Source: Prunella strophiata (lineage: Eukaryota > Chordata > Aves > Passeriformes > Prunellidae). From it: 64,000 bases of DNA. The stretch is taken from positions 23,217,310 to 23,281,309 of the forward strand of contig JAZBQD010000015.1 of the NCBI GenBank assembly GCA_036583965.1, given 5' to 3'. The notes beneath the pieces are model-generated. The model searched no databases, was not told the DNA's origin, and worked only from the letters and a program-made list of their open reading frames with translations. A program made the translations under genes and the position numbers. Within the stretch, counting starts at the first letter, position 1. Each line of letters begins with the position of its first letter. Shown one piece after another: positions 12,201 to 24,000 of the stretch.

Positions 12201-15200
12201 CATTATTTGTCTCACCAGTACATGTATTTATTTGATCTAGTGCTTACTCAGTTACACAAAAGACATTTGGATGTTGTTGGTCAGTAGAGATAATCAGTCA
12301 TTTGCATATAAACAAGATCTCTCTGTCCATACAAACTCATTGGGAAAATCAATCTTGTTTTATTTTATGTACAATATAGAAGTGACAGAAGGTCCTAAAC
12401 TTCATAGGTGGTGTCTGCAGACTCTTAGTTTTCACAGAACCACAGAATCAAAGAATATCTCAAATTGGAGGGGACCCATAAGGATCAGCAAGTCCGGCTC
12501 CCTGCCATTCACAGGAATATCTTAACTAAACCACGACTAAGTGTCATCTGGACTCTCTGAACTCTGACAGGCTTGGTGCCTAATCACATCCCTGAGGACC
12601 CTGTTCCAGTGTACTGACCAGCCTCTCAGTGAAGAACCTTTTCCTGATGTCCAACCTGAATGTCCCTTGATGCAGCTTTATTCCATTTCCTTGTGTCCTG
12701 TTGCTGGTCACCAGAGGGAGGAGAGCACCTGCCCCTCTGCTGCTCCCCTTAAGGCACTTGTAGATTGCTGTGAGGTCACCCCTCAGCCTTCTCTTCTCCA
12801 GGCTGAACCAGCCAAGGAACTTCAGCCTCTTTGACCAGTGTTTTGAGATTGAGGGACACATTGACTACCTAGGCCAAAAATTGTGTATGTTATCCAATGA
12901 CTATTTGGCTTTAATTTTAGCTCTGCTACAATATTTCAGAATTTGAAGCTTTTATGTTTTTGAAATGAATCATGATTTTTAACCCTTAACAGAACTGAGC
13001 AAAAAGGATAATCTAGGTTAGTATTTTGCTGGTTAGTAATAACTGAAATACTGGAATAAGATGATAAAGGGATAGTGAAAGAACCCAGTGCTTCTGACTT
13101 CATGTATGGCTTATATTTACTGCAGGCATACAGAATGCATTTTTACTATATGTATAATAATAATTCTTTTAGGATATTGCACTTATTTTACCAAGTTCAT
13201 CAGAAGGCTCTGTGTCTGAATTAGAGCAGCTTTCCAACTCCTTACCAAGCAAAGAGCTGATGCCCTTAATTTGTGACTGTCTGATGGAAACATTAATGAA
13301 CTCTGAGAGCAGTTACAGTTGTCTGCTGACATGCATCCGAACAATGATGTTCCTTACAGAGCATGACTATGGCTTCTACCACTTGAAGAGGTATGGTATT
13401 TTATGATATCACTCACAGCTTAGAATTGTTTAAAAACTGTAGTGTGAAGTAATTTTCTACATGTTTAGTAGAGAATGTTGAGGATAAGACATCTAAGCTT
13501 TTGTTTCTCTTTGGGGCTTCAGTGTTTTACTCAGTATTTTGGTCTTTCTTCACTCTCTGAGTAATTTCTGCAGCAGTGCATACACAAGCACTTAAGTTTC
13601 AGAAGGAGACAAAAGCATTGGAAACAGGTCTGTATACTCTGTTTCCCCACTCCAGGGCTGGAGGATTAGAATGAGGTATAGTGCTCTTGTTCTTTCCCTT
13701 TTGAGACACTCAAAGAGCTCTCATCTGGAACATTGGAGAACTGTCTGTAATTCCTCTATTTTTAGGGGATTCAGTTTGCACTTCCCTGAGTGTTCTGACC
13801 TCCAGACAATTAAGGTTTAGAAATTAGTTGTTTTTTTCCAAACTATTTTTGTTCAGTCACTTTGAACAGAATATATATATGTATTGGACAATATTGTGTT
13901 GTTTTGACACTCAGTTCTTTGTCCTATATTTGGACCTGTTTCATGTTTACTGAAGTTGAAGTACAGAGGCAAAAAGGTGAGGTTTGCAGAGAGAAAAAGG
14001 AGCCTTGTACAATATAAGGTTGTTCAAAACACTTAAAGTCATACTGTTGGATGCAAGAAGTCATAAAGCCACCACTGAAAAATTAGGAAGTTACAGATGC
14101 TGTTCTTGCATCTTACAGATCCCATGTGTCCAGCTGTCAGCTTCAGTGCACAGCCTTGCTATTTCTGTTCATGTTGCCTTTACAGTTTTCCTGCAGTTAG
14201 GCATCAGGGGATGGAGTGAAATTGAAGCTGCAAGCATGATCCAGCTTCATACATAAGGTCCTTGTGCAAGCACATATTTCTGTACTTCAGTCCCTTTTCT
14301 ACCAAAGATGAAACTGTAATTTCTTGAATGTTTTGGAGGTAGTATATGTAGCTCAGTAGTATGTATGTGCACTCTGAAATATCTGCAGACAGTACTGGTG
14401 AAAGCAGGAGTCTAGTACGGAGAAAATAATGAAGCTCCAACTTTGTAATCAAGACTGAACTTGATAATTGTAAAATTTGCCAGGTTTATTTTGCATATAT
14501 GCCATTTTCTTCTAACCAGTTATGGTGGAATGGTCACAATGTATGTACTAATAAACTATTTTCTCTCTTTTTGTTTTTAAAACAGCTCTCTAAGAAAACA
14601 CAGCAATGCTCTGTACACTGTATTAAAGCGGGTAATAACTAGTTTCAGCAAAGACACAGGTGAACTGGCCTCTTCATTTTTGGATTTTATGCGACAGATT
14701 CTAAACTCTGATACGCTGGTAAGTGAATATGTATTGAATGCTTAAACTCAGCTGCATTTCTCTGAAATCTGCAGTGTGAGGCATGTTCAGAAACAATTAT
14801 TTCAGAAAGCAGTTGATTCTGCAGATTGCTGGGTGAGGCTTTTCCATCAGTAATGTTAAGTGCCATCTTTAATTTTTAATGAAATATGTGAAAGCTAGGG
14901 CAAGGATGTATGTTTAGTAAGTAAGAAGGGTTTTCAGTAGGAAGAAAGGCATGTGGGTTCATACTGATTTCCTAAGTGAATGGTATGCTGTGGTGTCCCA
15001 GTTTTAGATTCACAGCATCCTGTTAGAGAGCTGCTGTATTGATGTGTAGTAAAGAACTTTAAAATATTTGTTAATTCTGTGATACTGACCTCATCTTGTA
15101 CAGGAAAGGGTTGCATTCATCTTGATGCAGTATATAAACCTGCTTGTTGAAGTGTACTTTGTTAAAATAATTTACATCATACAGTTTTTAAATCAAGAGA

Positions 15201-18200
15201 ACTCATTTTGCTAGATTTGCTCTAATGTGTGTTTGAATTCAAATGGATTTGCAGTCCAGAAGTAGTGAACATTTATGAGTACTTACTCCCCAACTGTCAA
15301 ATATTTCAGGGATGTTGTGGAGATGATGGAAGCCTCATGGAAACAGATGGATCCCATTCAGGCAGAACGCTGGGTCTTACCACTGCAGAGTTAAAACATC
15401 TACTGCAGAACAAAGAAGAAACCCCAGAAAGCCTGCTTCTTGATCTGGAGAAACATGTGATGGTAAAAGAATTCAAATAATGAAGTTGATGGTGCAGTTT
15501 TCTATTAGCACACCCTAAGAGCCCAGGTAGTTAAGGGTGTCATGGAAGGCAGCACATGCCTACAAGCAAAGGGTGTAGGGCAGTGGTGAAGCTGATTATT
15601 AATGTAATAAACACCAGGAGCCTCAGCTTAGCAGTGGCTCAATGTTACTGGTAAGTGGAATTAATACTGGAGGCTGGATATTGTTGGATGTTTTCTTTAG
15701 AGGCCTGAACAATGGATACCTTTTCAGTAAATTTGTGGGTGCCAGTAGGATGGAGGGCATGACTAATCTGACATACAGCAAGGCCTCAATCCAGAGAGAC
15801 CTCAATAAATGCTTTTGGATTGATTTAGCAGAAAGTTTGTGTGGTTCATTAGGACAAATGCAAAGGTCTGTAGTGAAAGCAGGATAATCCTATGGCTTGT
15901 TGCAGGCTGGGCTGACAAGGGCTAGGTGATTGTGTTGGTTGATAGGTTAAATGTGGGCCAACAGTGAAGGGTCACTAGAACCAGGTGAGTGAGTGTATTC
16001 TCAGCCATCCTGGAAGGAGCATGGCCAGCACATCCAGGGGCCTTGTTGTCTCCCACCACAGGGATGCTGCTGAGCTCTCATGTGGAGTGATTGTGTTCAC
16101 CTGTGACCAGCTTTGTCCTCTCACTAGTCCTAGAGAGACCTGGGGAAACTGGAGAGGGTTCTACTCTCCAGAGGTGGTCAGGAGCCTACAGCACATGTGC
16201 TAGAGAGAGAGGAGGAAGAATCTGGACTTGTTTAGTCTGGTGAAGAGGGCTCAGGAACTATTTCAGAGTTTGCCACAGCTGTTTGGGAAGATAGTAACAA
16301 AGATAGTGGAATCAAACTTCTTTTGGTAATTCCAGACAATAAATCAAGGGGCAATGCTCCCAGATTGTGGCTTCAGAGGTTCAGGTTGACATTAGGAAAA
16401 AAAGAATAACCACTAAGAGAAGTGAATCACTGAATGGTCAGTGGGGCTGTGGGCTCTCTGTCACTGTAACTTCTTTTAGACATGACTGGATAAAGGTATA
16501 GCTGACCTGACCTGGCTTTGATGATAGTCCTGCTTCCAGCAGTGATAGTGGGGAATGGACTAGAGGACATGCAGAATTCAATGCATCCACTTTTCTATGA
16601 TTATAATTGCAAACTTTGATATTCAAATCTGATTCTATGTAACTGATGGCAGCCATGCAGTAAATGGCTAATTTAAGAGTCCATGAAACAGCTGCTCCAC
16701 AGCCAATTGATCACAAATGCCTTTCAAGTGCTGCATTCCCTCCTGTCCCTTCCCTGGCTGCCTGCATCTTTTAGCAAAGGGATTAAAAGCCACAATTGTT
16801 CTGAATGAGGAACAGCAGACACAGGACATTGGAATGCTTTAATAGAGAGCTTCTTAAATAAAACCTGGGGCAGTGTCTTCCTTGGGACTGTTATAAAGGA
16901 TATTGCATCAGTTGGGAATGAAACAGAATGTGCATGTGTTGACATGGTATGTTTAATAGCACACCTAGGAGCTCTCTGCCTGTTGTTTGTGTACTCAGGT
17001 GTCTTAGTTTCACTATTTGTGGCTGGATAGACTGTTGTATAGTACCTGCCCCATTTTTTTAATAAATAAGCAAAACATTATTCCTTCTCTGCAGAGGGGA
17101 AAAAATTCTGACTTGTTCTGTGTTGGCTTAGGATCGTTCTAAGGAAGATGATGGCCTTGAGTCCTTACTGGACAACATTGTTGGAGTAAGGCAGATGTTG
17201 GAATCAGCAGGTGATTCTTGTCCACTGAGTGACCAAGATGTTGAGCCTACTCTTTCTGCACCAGACTCTCTTCAGAATTTGTTTAACAACAGGTAAAATG
17301 GTCGAGTGTGTCAGCAGTCTATCTGTGATTTATTTGAGAAAATTGAATATTTTATGCCTGTGTAAATTAAGTATATTAAAACCAGGATCTAGCACTGTTG
17401 TCACTACTACCCACGAGACCCAATGTATTTAATGTCATGTAAGTATCAAGGGTAGGGCAGTGGTGTTCACCCCAAGTCCTGTGCTGCTGTGTACACTTGC
17501 AGCTGGTTGTGATTCATAACCAAACAGGCCTTTGGCTTTGTTGTGTTGTAGGACCACATACGTTTTGGCAGATGTGATGGATGACCAGCTGAAGTCCATG
17601 TGGTTCTCACCCTTTCAGGCTGAAGAAATAGACACTGACTTGGATATGGTAAAAGGCTTCATTAATGCATCTGAAGTGAATTTAAAAATGAGGGTTAATC
17701 TGAACTAGTAGCATCAGAAATTCATGTGGCCAAATGGTTTGTTTTCCTGAGCTCACGTTTCTAACTTGACCCAGATAGAGAGGTTGGCATTTGTTAAAGA
17801 GGGTTATCAAATGGCTTCAGATTGACTTTGGAAGCCCCTACAAAACTGGGATCTTTTGCAGTACTCTAGGGGAACAGTTGCTGTGTCAGTCCCAAGCTGC
17901 TTTTGCACTGCTGTTGAGGCTTTTCATCAGTTTGTATTAAATGTAGAAAAGAATGTGATTTAGTTTTTTCTCCTTGCTTGTCTTCTGTCATTGCAGTAAT
18001 ATCCACAAGAGCCTGATAGCTTGACTTCCTTTTATTTAAATATTTGCTCTGATGTGACAAAAGTGGGAAACATGGCAGTAGTAAATGAAACTACCTGCAC
18101 AAAAGCTTTTCACAGTTTTGAACTTTTATAATCTAAACTTTAAAGCTAATAGTGAAAAATGCAGTAGTATTCCTGATTTTTTAGAACTAAGAAATGAAGT

Positions 18201-20846
18201 TCTTAATTTCTTGTGTGAGAAATAATCAGTTTCTGTTGACTTCATTGCCTTAATTCCTTTTTAGTTTTACTCATTTAATTTACATGCAAAGATAGTTATG
18301 TTTTGATTTCTTAAGCAAAACCAAAATTGTATAAAAGTGACATTAATAAATTTATAGAGCTGTATCTTAAGCAAGAGAATTGTCCCACTGTGGGTCATTA
18401 AGAGACAAAGATAGGTGATTCATATTTGAGAGCTATGCCCTTCACTCCTTTTGTGCTCAGATCTGTCAAGATAATTTTGCTGCAGCTCTGCTGCATTTTT
18501 TGTTTTGTTACTGCTGCTCTTTTTTTCTTTTTTGGAGGTGCTAGTAATCATTGTTTTGATTAAACTTCTCTCTTTGAAGGTAAAAGTTGACTTAATTGAA
18601 CTGTCAGAGAAGGGCTGCAGTGACTTTGACTTGCAAGCTGAATTGGAGAGGTCATTTTTGTCAGAACCATCATCTCCTGGACGCACAAAAACCACAAAAG
18701 GGTTCAAGCTTGGCAAGCACAAGCATGAGACCTTCATAACTTCAAGGTAAAATGAGTTTAATGAGTTAACAGTGTCTTAGTATCGATTTGTATGTTGTCA
18801 AAATGTCCAGTACCTTTCAAAGTGCATCTGCAATATGGAGAATGCCTGACCATCAGTAGTACAGTGTTACCTTAGCTAACTAAATCATGGTTTGTCATGA
18901 CAGTGGGAAATCTGAGTACATAGAGCCTGCAAAGAGAGCTCATGTTGTGCCACCACCCAGAGGAAGAGGAAGGGGAGGATTTGGACAAGGAATTCGGCCA
19001 CATGATATCTTCCGTCAGAGGAAACAGAACACAAGCAGGCCACCCTCCATGCATGTGGATGATTTTGTTGCTGCAGAGAGCAAAGAAGTGGTTGCTCCAG
19101 ATGGGATACCACCAGCCAAAAGGCCACCAAAAGTGTCACAGAAGATTTCTTCACGTGGTGGATTCTCAGGAAATCGTGGAGGACGAGGAGCTTTTCATAG
19201 TCAGAACAGATTCTTTACACCACCTGCTTCAAAAGGTATGTTGGTTCCTGTATTAGAACTGGAGTAAATGCATGCTAAAATTGCTTCAGTAATACTAACC
19301 CAATTTCGTAGCAGTTCATCATCCCTGGTGTGAGATCTTCCTGAAGCAGTGTTGTTGCAATGAGTTGTGTAGCACCAGGAAAGATTCTCTTGAAGGTGAG
19401 AACCTCCAAGGCTGTACAGTTGAAACAAGGCTGTGAATTCCCATGCTGCCTTTCTGCTTCTCTTTTACAAAAGGAGCCAGCTGTTTCAGCAACTCTTGGA
19501 GTTTCTTCAGGCTTCCCTGCCTTTTGTGACATGGTAGTTCCTGAAATCAAGCACCACAGTACATCTCTGGGTTTGAATGAGGCTTTGGAATAAAAGGATG
19601 GAAGATCCTGACAAGAATAAGATGCAATTTTCAGTGAACCTGGAGATTGTAACCTACAGAGTGTTAAATTCTTTCATACACAGACAAGATTGCATTCCTT
19701 TTCCTTCCATCCCATAATTAGGGCAAGTCCTTGCAAAGTAGAAACAGAAAATACTTCTATTCATAAAGTTATAAATACTAGGATTTATTTCACCACAAAA
19801 TCTGAAAGAATAAGAGTCTGTCTTAATACGCTAGATAATGTGAATTCTTTTCAACTTGAGTCCTTGCCTGATAAGTAGATCTGTTCCCCTGATTCTGTGC
19901 AGAATAGGATAACTTGTACACTTCAAGTTGGAATACTGCAGGTATGTTGATACAGAGTATCTTTATCCATTTGAATTGAGTAAATATTATGTTACCACCC
20001 TGAGTATTATGAAGATTGAAATGGAAGAAAAACCCAAACCCAGTGATGTTTGCTCAACAGTGCGTTGGTTTTTCTCTCCCTATGTAGGAAATTACAGTCG
20101 TCGTGAAGGTGCTCGAGGCTCAAGTTGGAGTGCACAGAGTACGCCCAGGGGAACCTACAATGACAGTAGAGGTGGTCAAAGCAATTTTAACAGGGGTCCA
20201 CTGCCACCACTGAGACCATTAAGTTCAGCAGGTACATGGTATTCATATGGGCATCGAACTATAGAGAATTCCTTGAATTTCATTTTTGCTTTACAAATGA
20301 AACCATGCAAGGATGCTGCAGACACCTTGAAATTCAGCAAATGTTTTAAGCATATATGAACAGTTGTCACTGAGACTGTGTCAAATACGTGCTTTCGTAC
20401 CAACTGCCCTGTAACCCATAAAACTTGCTGAATTCAACACTTGATCACAGAATCTTAATTTTGCACTCAGACTTTTGTCATTCGATTGTCTTCGTACCTC
20501 CATGGTAATCATAGCGCAATTAAAGCAGCAATGCTTGCCTAAAAGAAAAGTGAAAATTAAAAGGAGGAAGCAGACGCTGTTTGTATCTCATCCTGGTTTT
20601 GTTTCTTACGCTTTCACAGCAGCTACTCCGCCTAGGGCTTTTTTTTTTTTTTTTTTTTCCAACTGAGTATACTTTTCTTTGCTTTAAGGCTACCGACCGA
20701 GTCCTCGCGATCGTGCTTCCAGAGGCCGCGGAGGAATTGGACCGTCTTGGACAAGTGCTAATAGTAGTAGCAGTGGTGGCTCAAGAGGGAAATTTGTTAG
20801 TGGAGGCAGTGGAAGAGGTCGGCATGTACGTTCCTTCACACGATAA
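216..20846 (+). CDS. VIRMA: VIRMA (KIAA1429), m6A methyltransferase complex scaffold; 5'-partial, 20 coding exons
   Basis: Exons read from splice sites and frame: 216-384, 1282-1404, 2219-2521, 2990-4142, 5196-5687, 6442-6596, 8555-8637, 9082-9175, 9312-9856, 10412-10647, 11381-11634, 13173-13390, 14586-14718, 15310-15462, 17132-17292, 17552-17648, 18580-18746, 18904-19235, 20088-20231, 20689-20846 (stop TAA). Together they encode about 1722 residues, against about 1812 for human VIRMA; roughly the first 106 residues lie upstream. Seen in order: a proline/glutamine run, a second proline-rich exon, a long Asp/Glu tract, a large helical body (armadillo-like in known VIRMA), and an Arg/Gly-rich tail ending in RSFTR. 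The family protein is a nuclear scaffold that binds WTAP and, with RBM15, ZC3H13 and CBLL1, directs METTL3-METTL14 to 3' UTR and near-stop sites. All exon phases agree except at 11381-11634, where one extra base breaks the frame. Identification is from recalled similarity along the whole length. Confidence 0.97.
1866..1913 (+). repeat. AATAAA followed by A20 tract in a VIRMA intron
   Basis: AATAAA at 1866-1871 is followed 22 bases later by 20 A (1894-1913). This is the arrangement of a reverse-transcribed mRNA 3' end. The sequence upstream was not recognised. It abuts a CR1 fragment starting at 1914. It may be a chance A-rich microsatellite. Confidence 0.4.
1914..2176 (+). mobile_element. CR1 LINE fragment, internally deleted
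   Basis: Sense CR1 ORF2 sequence is recognisable: the stretch encoding the Lys-Ala-Glu-Val-Leu-Asn-Ala-Phe-Phe-Ala region (1978-2020) and its continuation to the Gly-Pro-Asp-Gly motif near 2125. It then jumps to the later Gly-Pro-Val-Leu-Phe-Asn reverse-transcriptase motif (about 2147-2165). Several hundred bases of the normal element are missing at the join. It lies in the intron just upstream of the acidic-tract exon. Confidence 0.75.
2339..2521 (+). repeat. VIRMA: Coding acidic GAT/GAG-rich tract in VIRMA
   Basis: A low-complexity stretch of GAT, GAC, GAA and GAG codons encodes mixed Asp/Glu runs, including nine consecutive Asp codons just before a Gly-His-Thr break near 2424. The human protein has a shorter run at this place as I recall it, so the tract may vary in length between species or individuals. 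It is flanked by a normal acceptor (exon starts 2219) and donor (2522). Confidence 0.8.
6952..7546 (+). mobile_element. Solo LTR of an avian ERVL-type endogenous retrovirus
   Basis: About 595 bases starting TGTGGTTTAACCCC and ending in ACA resemble the consensus I associate with avian ERVL LTRs. The CAGTGGGATG block (7014-7024), a central AT-rich part, and the ATCCCTTTGG.CAGTTTGGGTCAG block (about 7306-7330) are all present. No internal retroviral genes flank it, so it is a solo LTR left by recombination. No matching 5-bp target duplication is seen at the termini I chose, so the element is old or the ends are slightly off. It lies in the VIRMA intron between exons 6442-6596 and 8555-8637. Confidence 0.7.
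11381..11634 (+). CDS. VIRMA: VIRMA exon containing a single-base frame break
   Basis: The upstream exon ends in AG and this exon supplies the third base of that codon. Reading then follows VIRMA through the motif [16 protein letters not shown]. At 11475-11476 the sequence has GG where one G would continue the VIRMA frame; as written, a TAA follows within about 30 bases. Counting one G, the rest of the exon reads in frame to the donor at 11635 and joins the next exon (13173) in phase 0. The exon is 254 bases where 253 would keep phase. Both splice sites look normal. The rest of the gene is intact, so this is more likely a sequence or assembly error than a true null allele, but the sequence alone cannot settle it. 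Confidence 0.9.
12434..12843 (-). mobile_element. CR1 LINE 3' fragment, antisense to VIRMA
   Basis: The + strand begins with the CACAGAATCA-type tail of CR1 and runs back through the conserved 3' region: AGGACCCTGTTCCAGTG, the GTGAAGAACC.TTTCCTGATGTCC block, and the GAGGTCACCCCTCAGCC block. The 5' side is truncated, as is usual for CR1. It lies in the intron after the exon with the frame break. Confidence 0.85.
15640..16460 (+). mobile_element. Degraded CR1 LINE, sense orientation
   Basis: Diverged CR1 sequence is visible from a Phe-Ser-Lys-Phe region (about 15720-15740), through the GTGGGCCAACAGTG block (15954-15967, equivalent to the usual ATGAGCCAGCAGTG). It continues through the GGACTTGTTTAGTCTGG block near 16223-16239, to the TTCAGGTTGACATTAGGAA block (16380-16398). 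The 3' end is lost. It occupies much of the VIRMA intron 15463-17131. Confidence 0.7.
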
Positions 20847-21035
20847 AATAAGAGCCAGTGGTGGAACAGCTCAACCTTGTGGACTTCTGTGAAGATGACA
20901 AAGAAAGCAGCGTCACTAACGGACCAATTCAGAATTTCTGGTATCTGGAGGACACCAAGAGAATATTTTTGTCTGAAGAAAAAGCTTTTGTTTGATACAA
21001 GAATTGAAATTTCAATAAAATTCAAGACTTTTTGT
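20847..21035 (+). terminator. VIRMA: VIRMA 3' UTR and probable poly(A) signal
   Basis: After the TAA ending at 20846 there is a short 3' UTR. A canonical AATAAA at 21014-21019 is followed within 10-20 bases by a T/GT-rich stretch suited to cleavage near 21030-21035. A second AATAAA at 21490-21495 could serve a longer 3' UTR. No other gene is seen on this strand before RAD54B. Confidence 0.7.
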
Positions 21036-24000
21036 GTACAATTGTAAATTTTTTGTTCCTTTTGAAAGAATGTTTCAATTTTTTTGTGGATTTCAGTAGA
21101 CAATACTCAGTAAAGCACCTCTTTGAGTTAAGACTTGAAGGACTTCTTAAATATTCATTGTGCCAAAAGAAAGGTGCAAGTGTTTTGTGTGTGACTTATT
21201 ACTGCAAGAAAATTAAAAAATATGTATGTAAGGCAATTTGTTTTTTTTTTTTTCCCTCTCAGGTTTAGAGCCATTAGCCTTTTTTTGCCTTTGTTATTTT
21301 GTTAGCCAGTTTGGGTTATTAATGAATGAAGTGTATCTGCCAGCAGGTGAAGTAGTCAATGATAGAAGAATAACTGAAAATAATTAATCTTTTAAAGTAT
21401 ACGAATGTAAATGTAATTTATGTAGGTTTTGTTGTACATCTTGGGAAATGACATTAGAAACTTTTAAGTCCCACACCAGGTAAAATTTGAATAAAATCTG
21501 TCACTAACTTCAGGGAGAATTAAGTCAACATTCCATCACTTACTTTACAACTCCAGCTCATGTATTAGGAGCACAGGAGTTATTTCACTGGAAAGCAGCA
21601 TGTACTTTCAGTTAAAAAGCAAATGCTCATGCCCTTACAGTACCTGGAGTTAATTTGTTCCCTGCCTGTCCTCTGCCTAACATAGTTGAGGAGAGGGCAG
21701 AGACACAGGTGTATAATCTGAGCCAACATGTAGTCAGGTAGTAATGTTAAACCTTGTCTGTCAAGAGGTGGAGTTTTGTTCCTGCAATTAGACTGAGACA
21801 CAGTGCAAAGAGAAGAAGGAGGAGCAGGAATTCATAAAGAAATATCACTACTTGATTAAATTCTGAATTTGTTTTGATATTGAATTCAGTGAAGTAAGGT
21901 TTTATGTGTTTGCATTGCTTTGGGCTCCATGGGTTTCATAGAATCAAGAGATTTTCAGTAGCCATTGCATTTGTGGAGAGGGTGGGGCAGCCTAAAGGCC
22001 ACGTGCAATATTTGCAAATGAGCTCCACTGTAAGAGTTTGATTTTCACTCATGCTTGGTCTGTTGACATTACAGAAGTGCTATAGAGGGGTCTTACTCTA
22101 AATACTGCCCACACCATATTTTAAGTGTTTCTGAAGTATGGTAATATGTTAAATTATTTTACCTTTATACTGCCTGACTAAATTAAGTAGGATTTTCATT
22201 TGATACACAGAAGGTGGAGACTCTGAGGCTGTCCCACTGCCTGGGAGGTGATTGAATAACTTGTGAAAGTGGGAAACATCCATGAATTGACTGGGTGCAC
22301 CTACAGGGAACAATATCAGTTCTTAAAGGGTTTAACCTTGTTTAAAATAACATGAACAGATTTGAAATGGAAGCCAAACAATTTTCTGAATGGTAAAATA
22401 AGAGGGAGATGTAATTTTACTAATAATGACTAAAATGGGTGGAGCTTTTCACAGGCATTACTGTTATTAATGCTATTTTTTTAAGGAGCACTGCATATTT
22501 TTAAAGCTGACTCACTCCTTTATACCATGTGTTTAAGGTGGTTTTATTTTTTTAGAAATTTTACTGTTTTCAAAACTAGCAGGGATATAAATCATTTGGT
22601 TTTTGTCAGGGAATTTGAAATGAAAAGTAAAGTGTCAAGCATGGAATAAATATGTAAATATTCAGTACTGGTTCTTCAGAGTTTAAAATATACAGCATGT
22701 CACATTAGTAATTTTCAAACTAGGAGGAAATAAAGGGTTGGTACATTGGTGTACGAAAGCTGTGTAAATTTAAACTTGAAAAAAGTGTGTGTATATCATG
22801 TTTTTTGGATTTTTTTTTTTTTTTTTTTTACTAATGAATTTGGTTCTGTGACCCTTCAATACAAAGTGGTGCCTTTCCTGGATGAATTCAGCATGAAATA
22901 ATGCTGTTTAAAACTCAGGTGTTACTTGATTTGTTTTTAAAATGGGATTGCTACCATGAGTAAGATGTTCAATTTTGCTTTTGATACTCTGGTTAAAAAA
23001 AGACATTTTCAAGTTTTGTTTCCTGACTGGAACACCAGGAAGTAGCTAACTTCAGAGACTGCTGTGCTTACTGGATGAGCAGAGCAGTGGGAGGAGGGTG
23101 AGTGAGGCAGAAGAGATCTCCAATGCAGCACGGACAAAGGCACAGCTTGTGTGTGGCATAAGGGTGAGGCAAGTTGTGTGCATTGTTTTGCTTCCAAAAT
23201 CTTCAGCTGCTGTGCAGTCTGTAATGTGGCTGAGGCCAGGTGCACATGGAGAGGTGTAGGAGATAAGCAGGTTATCAGCCCAGATCCTGGGCTGGTTTCT
23301 GGTTGTGCCATGTTGGCTTTCAGCCTTTTTTCTTCTGCTGAGTAACTCCTCCATCAGGTAAGAGAATGTGTCTGGTGTTCTAGGTGAAGGCAGAGGACTG
23401 CATGAGTGCTTGAGTGCCCCATGTCCAGATTACTCATCGGTTAAACAGGTACAACAGCTCTGTTGTTTTGCTCTTCTTACATGTTCCCACCAGGGTTTTT
23501 GTAGTGGCCATAAAATAAATTGCATTAGGGGTAAGATTCCTGCAGTTGATGGACAGAGAATGAGTTTTTCCCTTTTTGCCCCTTCATTGTGCTATTGTCT
23601 GTGCAGGACTGGAGTGTTGTACTCCAGGAATCCTCAAATTTTTGCCAGTGCTTTGCCTTCCAAGCTCATCCCATTCAGAAACCCCATCTGTGAGGTGGGA
23701 GGGAAATCTGGAGAAGGGATATAGTTTGACTGAACACCTGCTTTGTTTACTGCTCCCTCTAGGAGGGAGAATGCAGCCTTGCCTACTCCAGGGCACCAAA
23801 CCTGTGATTGCAGTGCATTTGTGACTCCTGTGCTCTGCAGGCCAGTGTACCTAAATGTTGCTATTCCATCTGATAAAGAGGGTACTCAAACTTCTGTACA
23901 GAACCAAGTGAATCAAAGTGTTTTAGTTATGGTAGACCCTTTATTAATTCAACTTTTATACAAAGTGTGCTTCAAAGTGATACAAAGTGTTACCATTTCT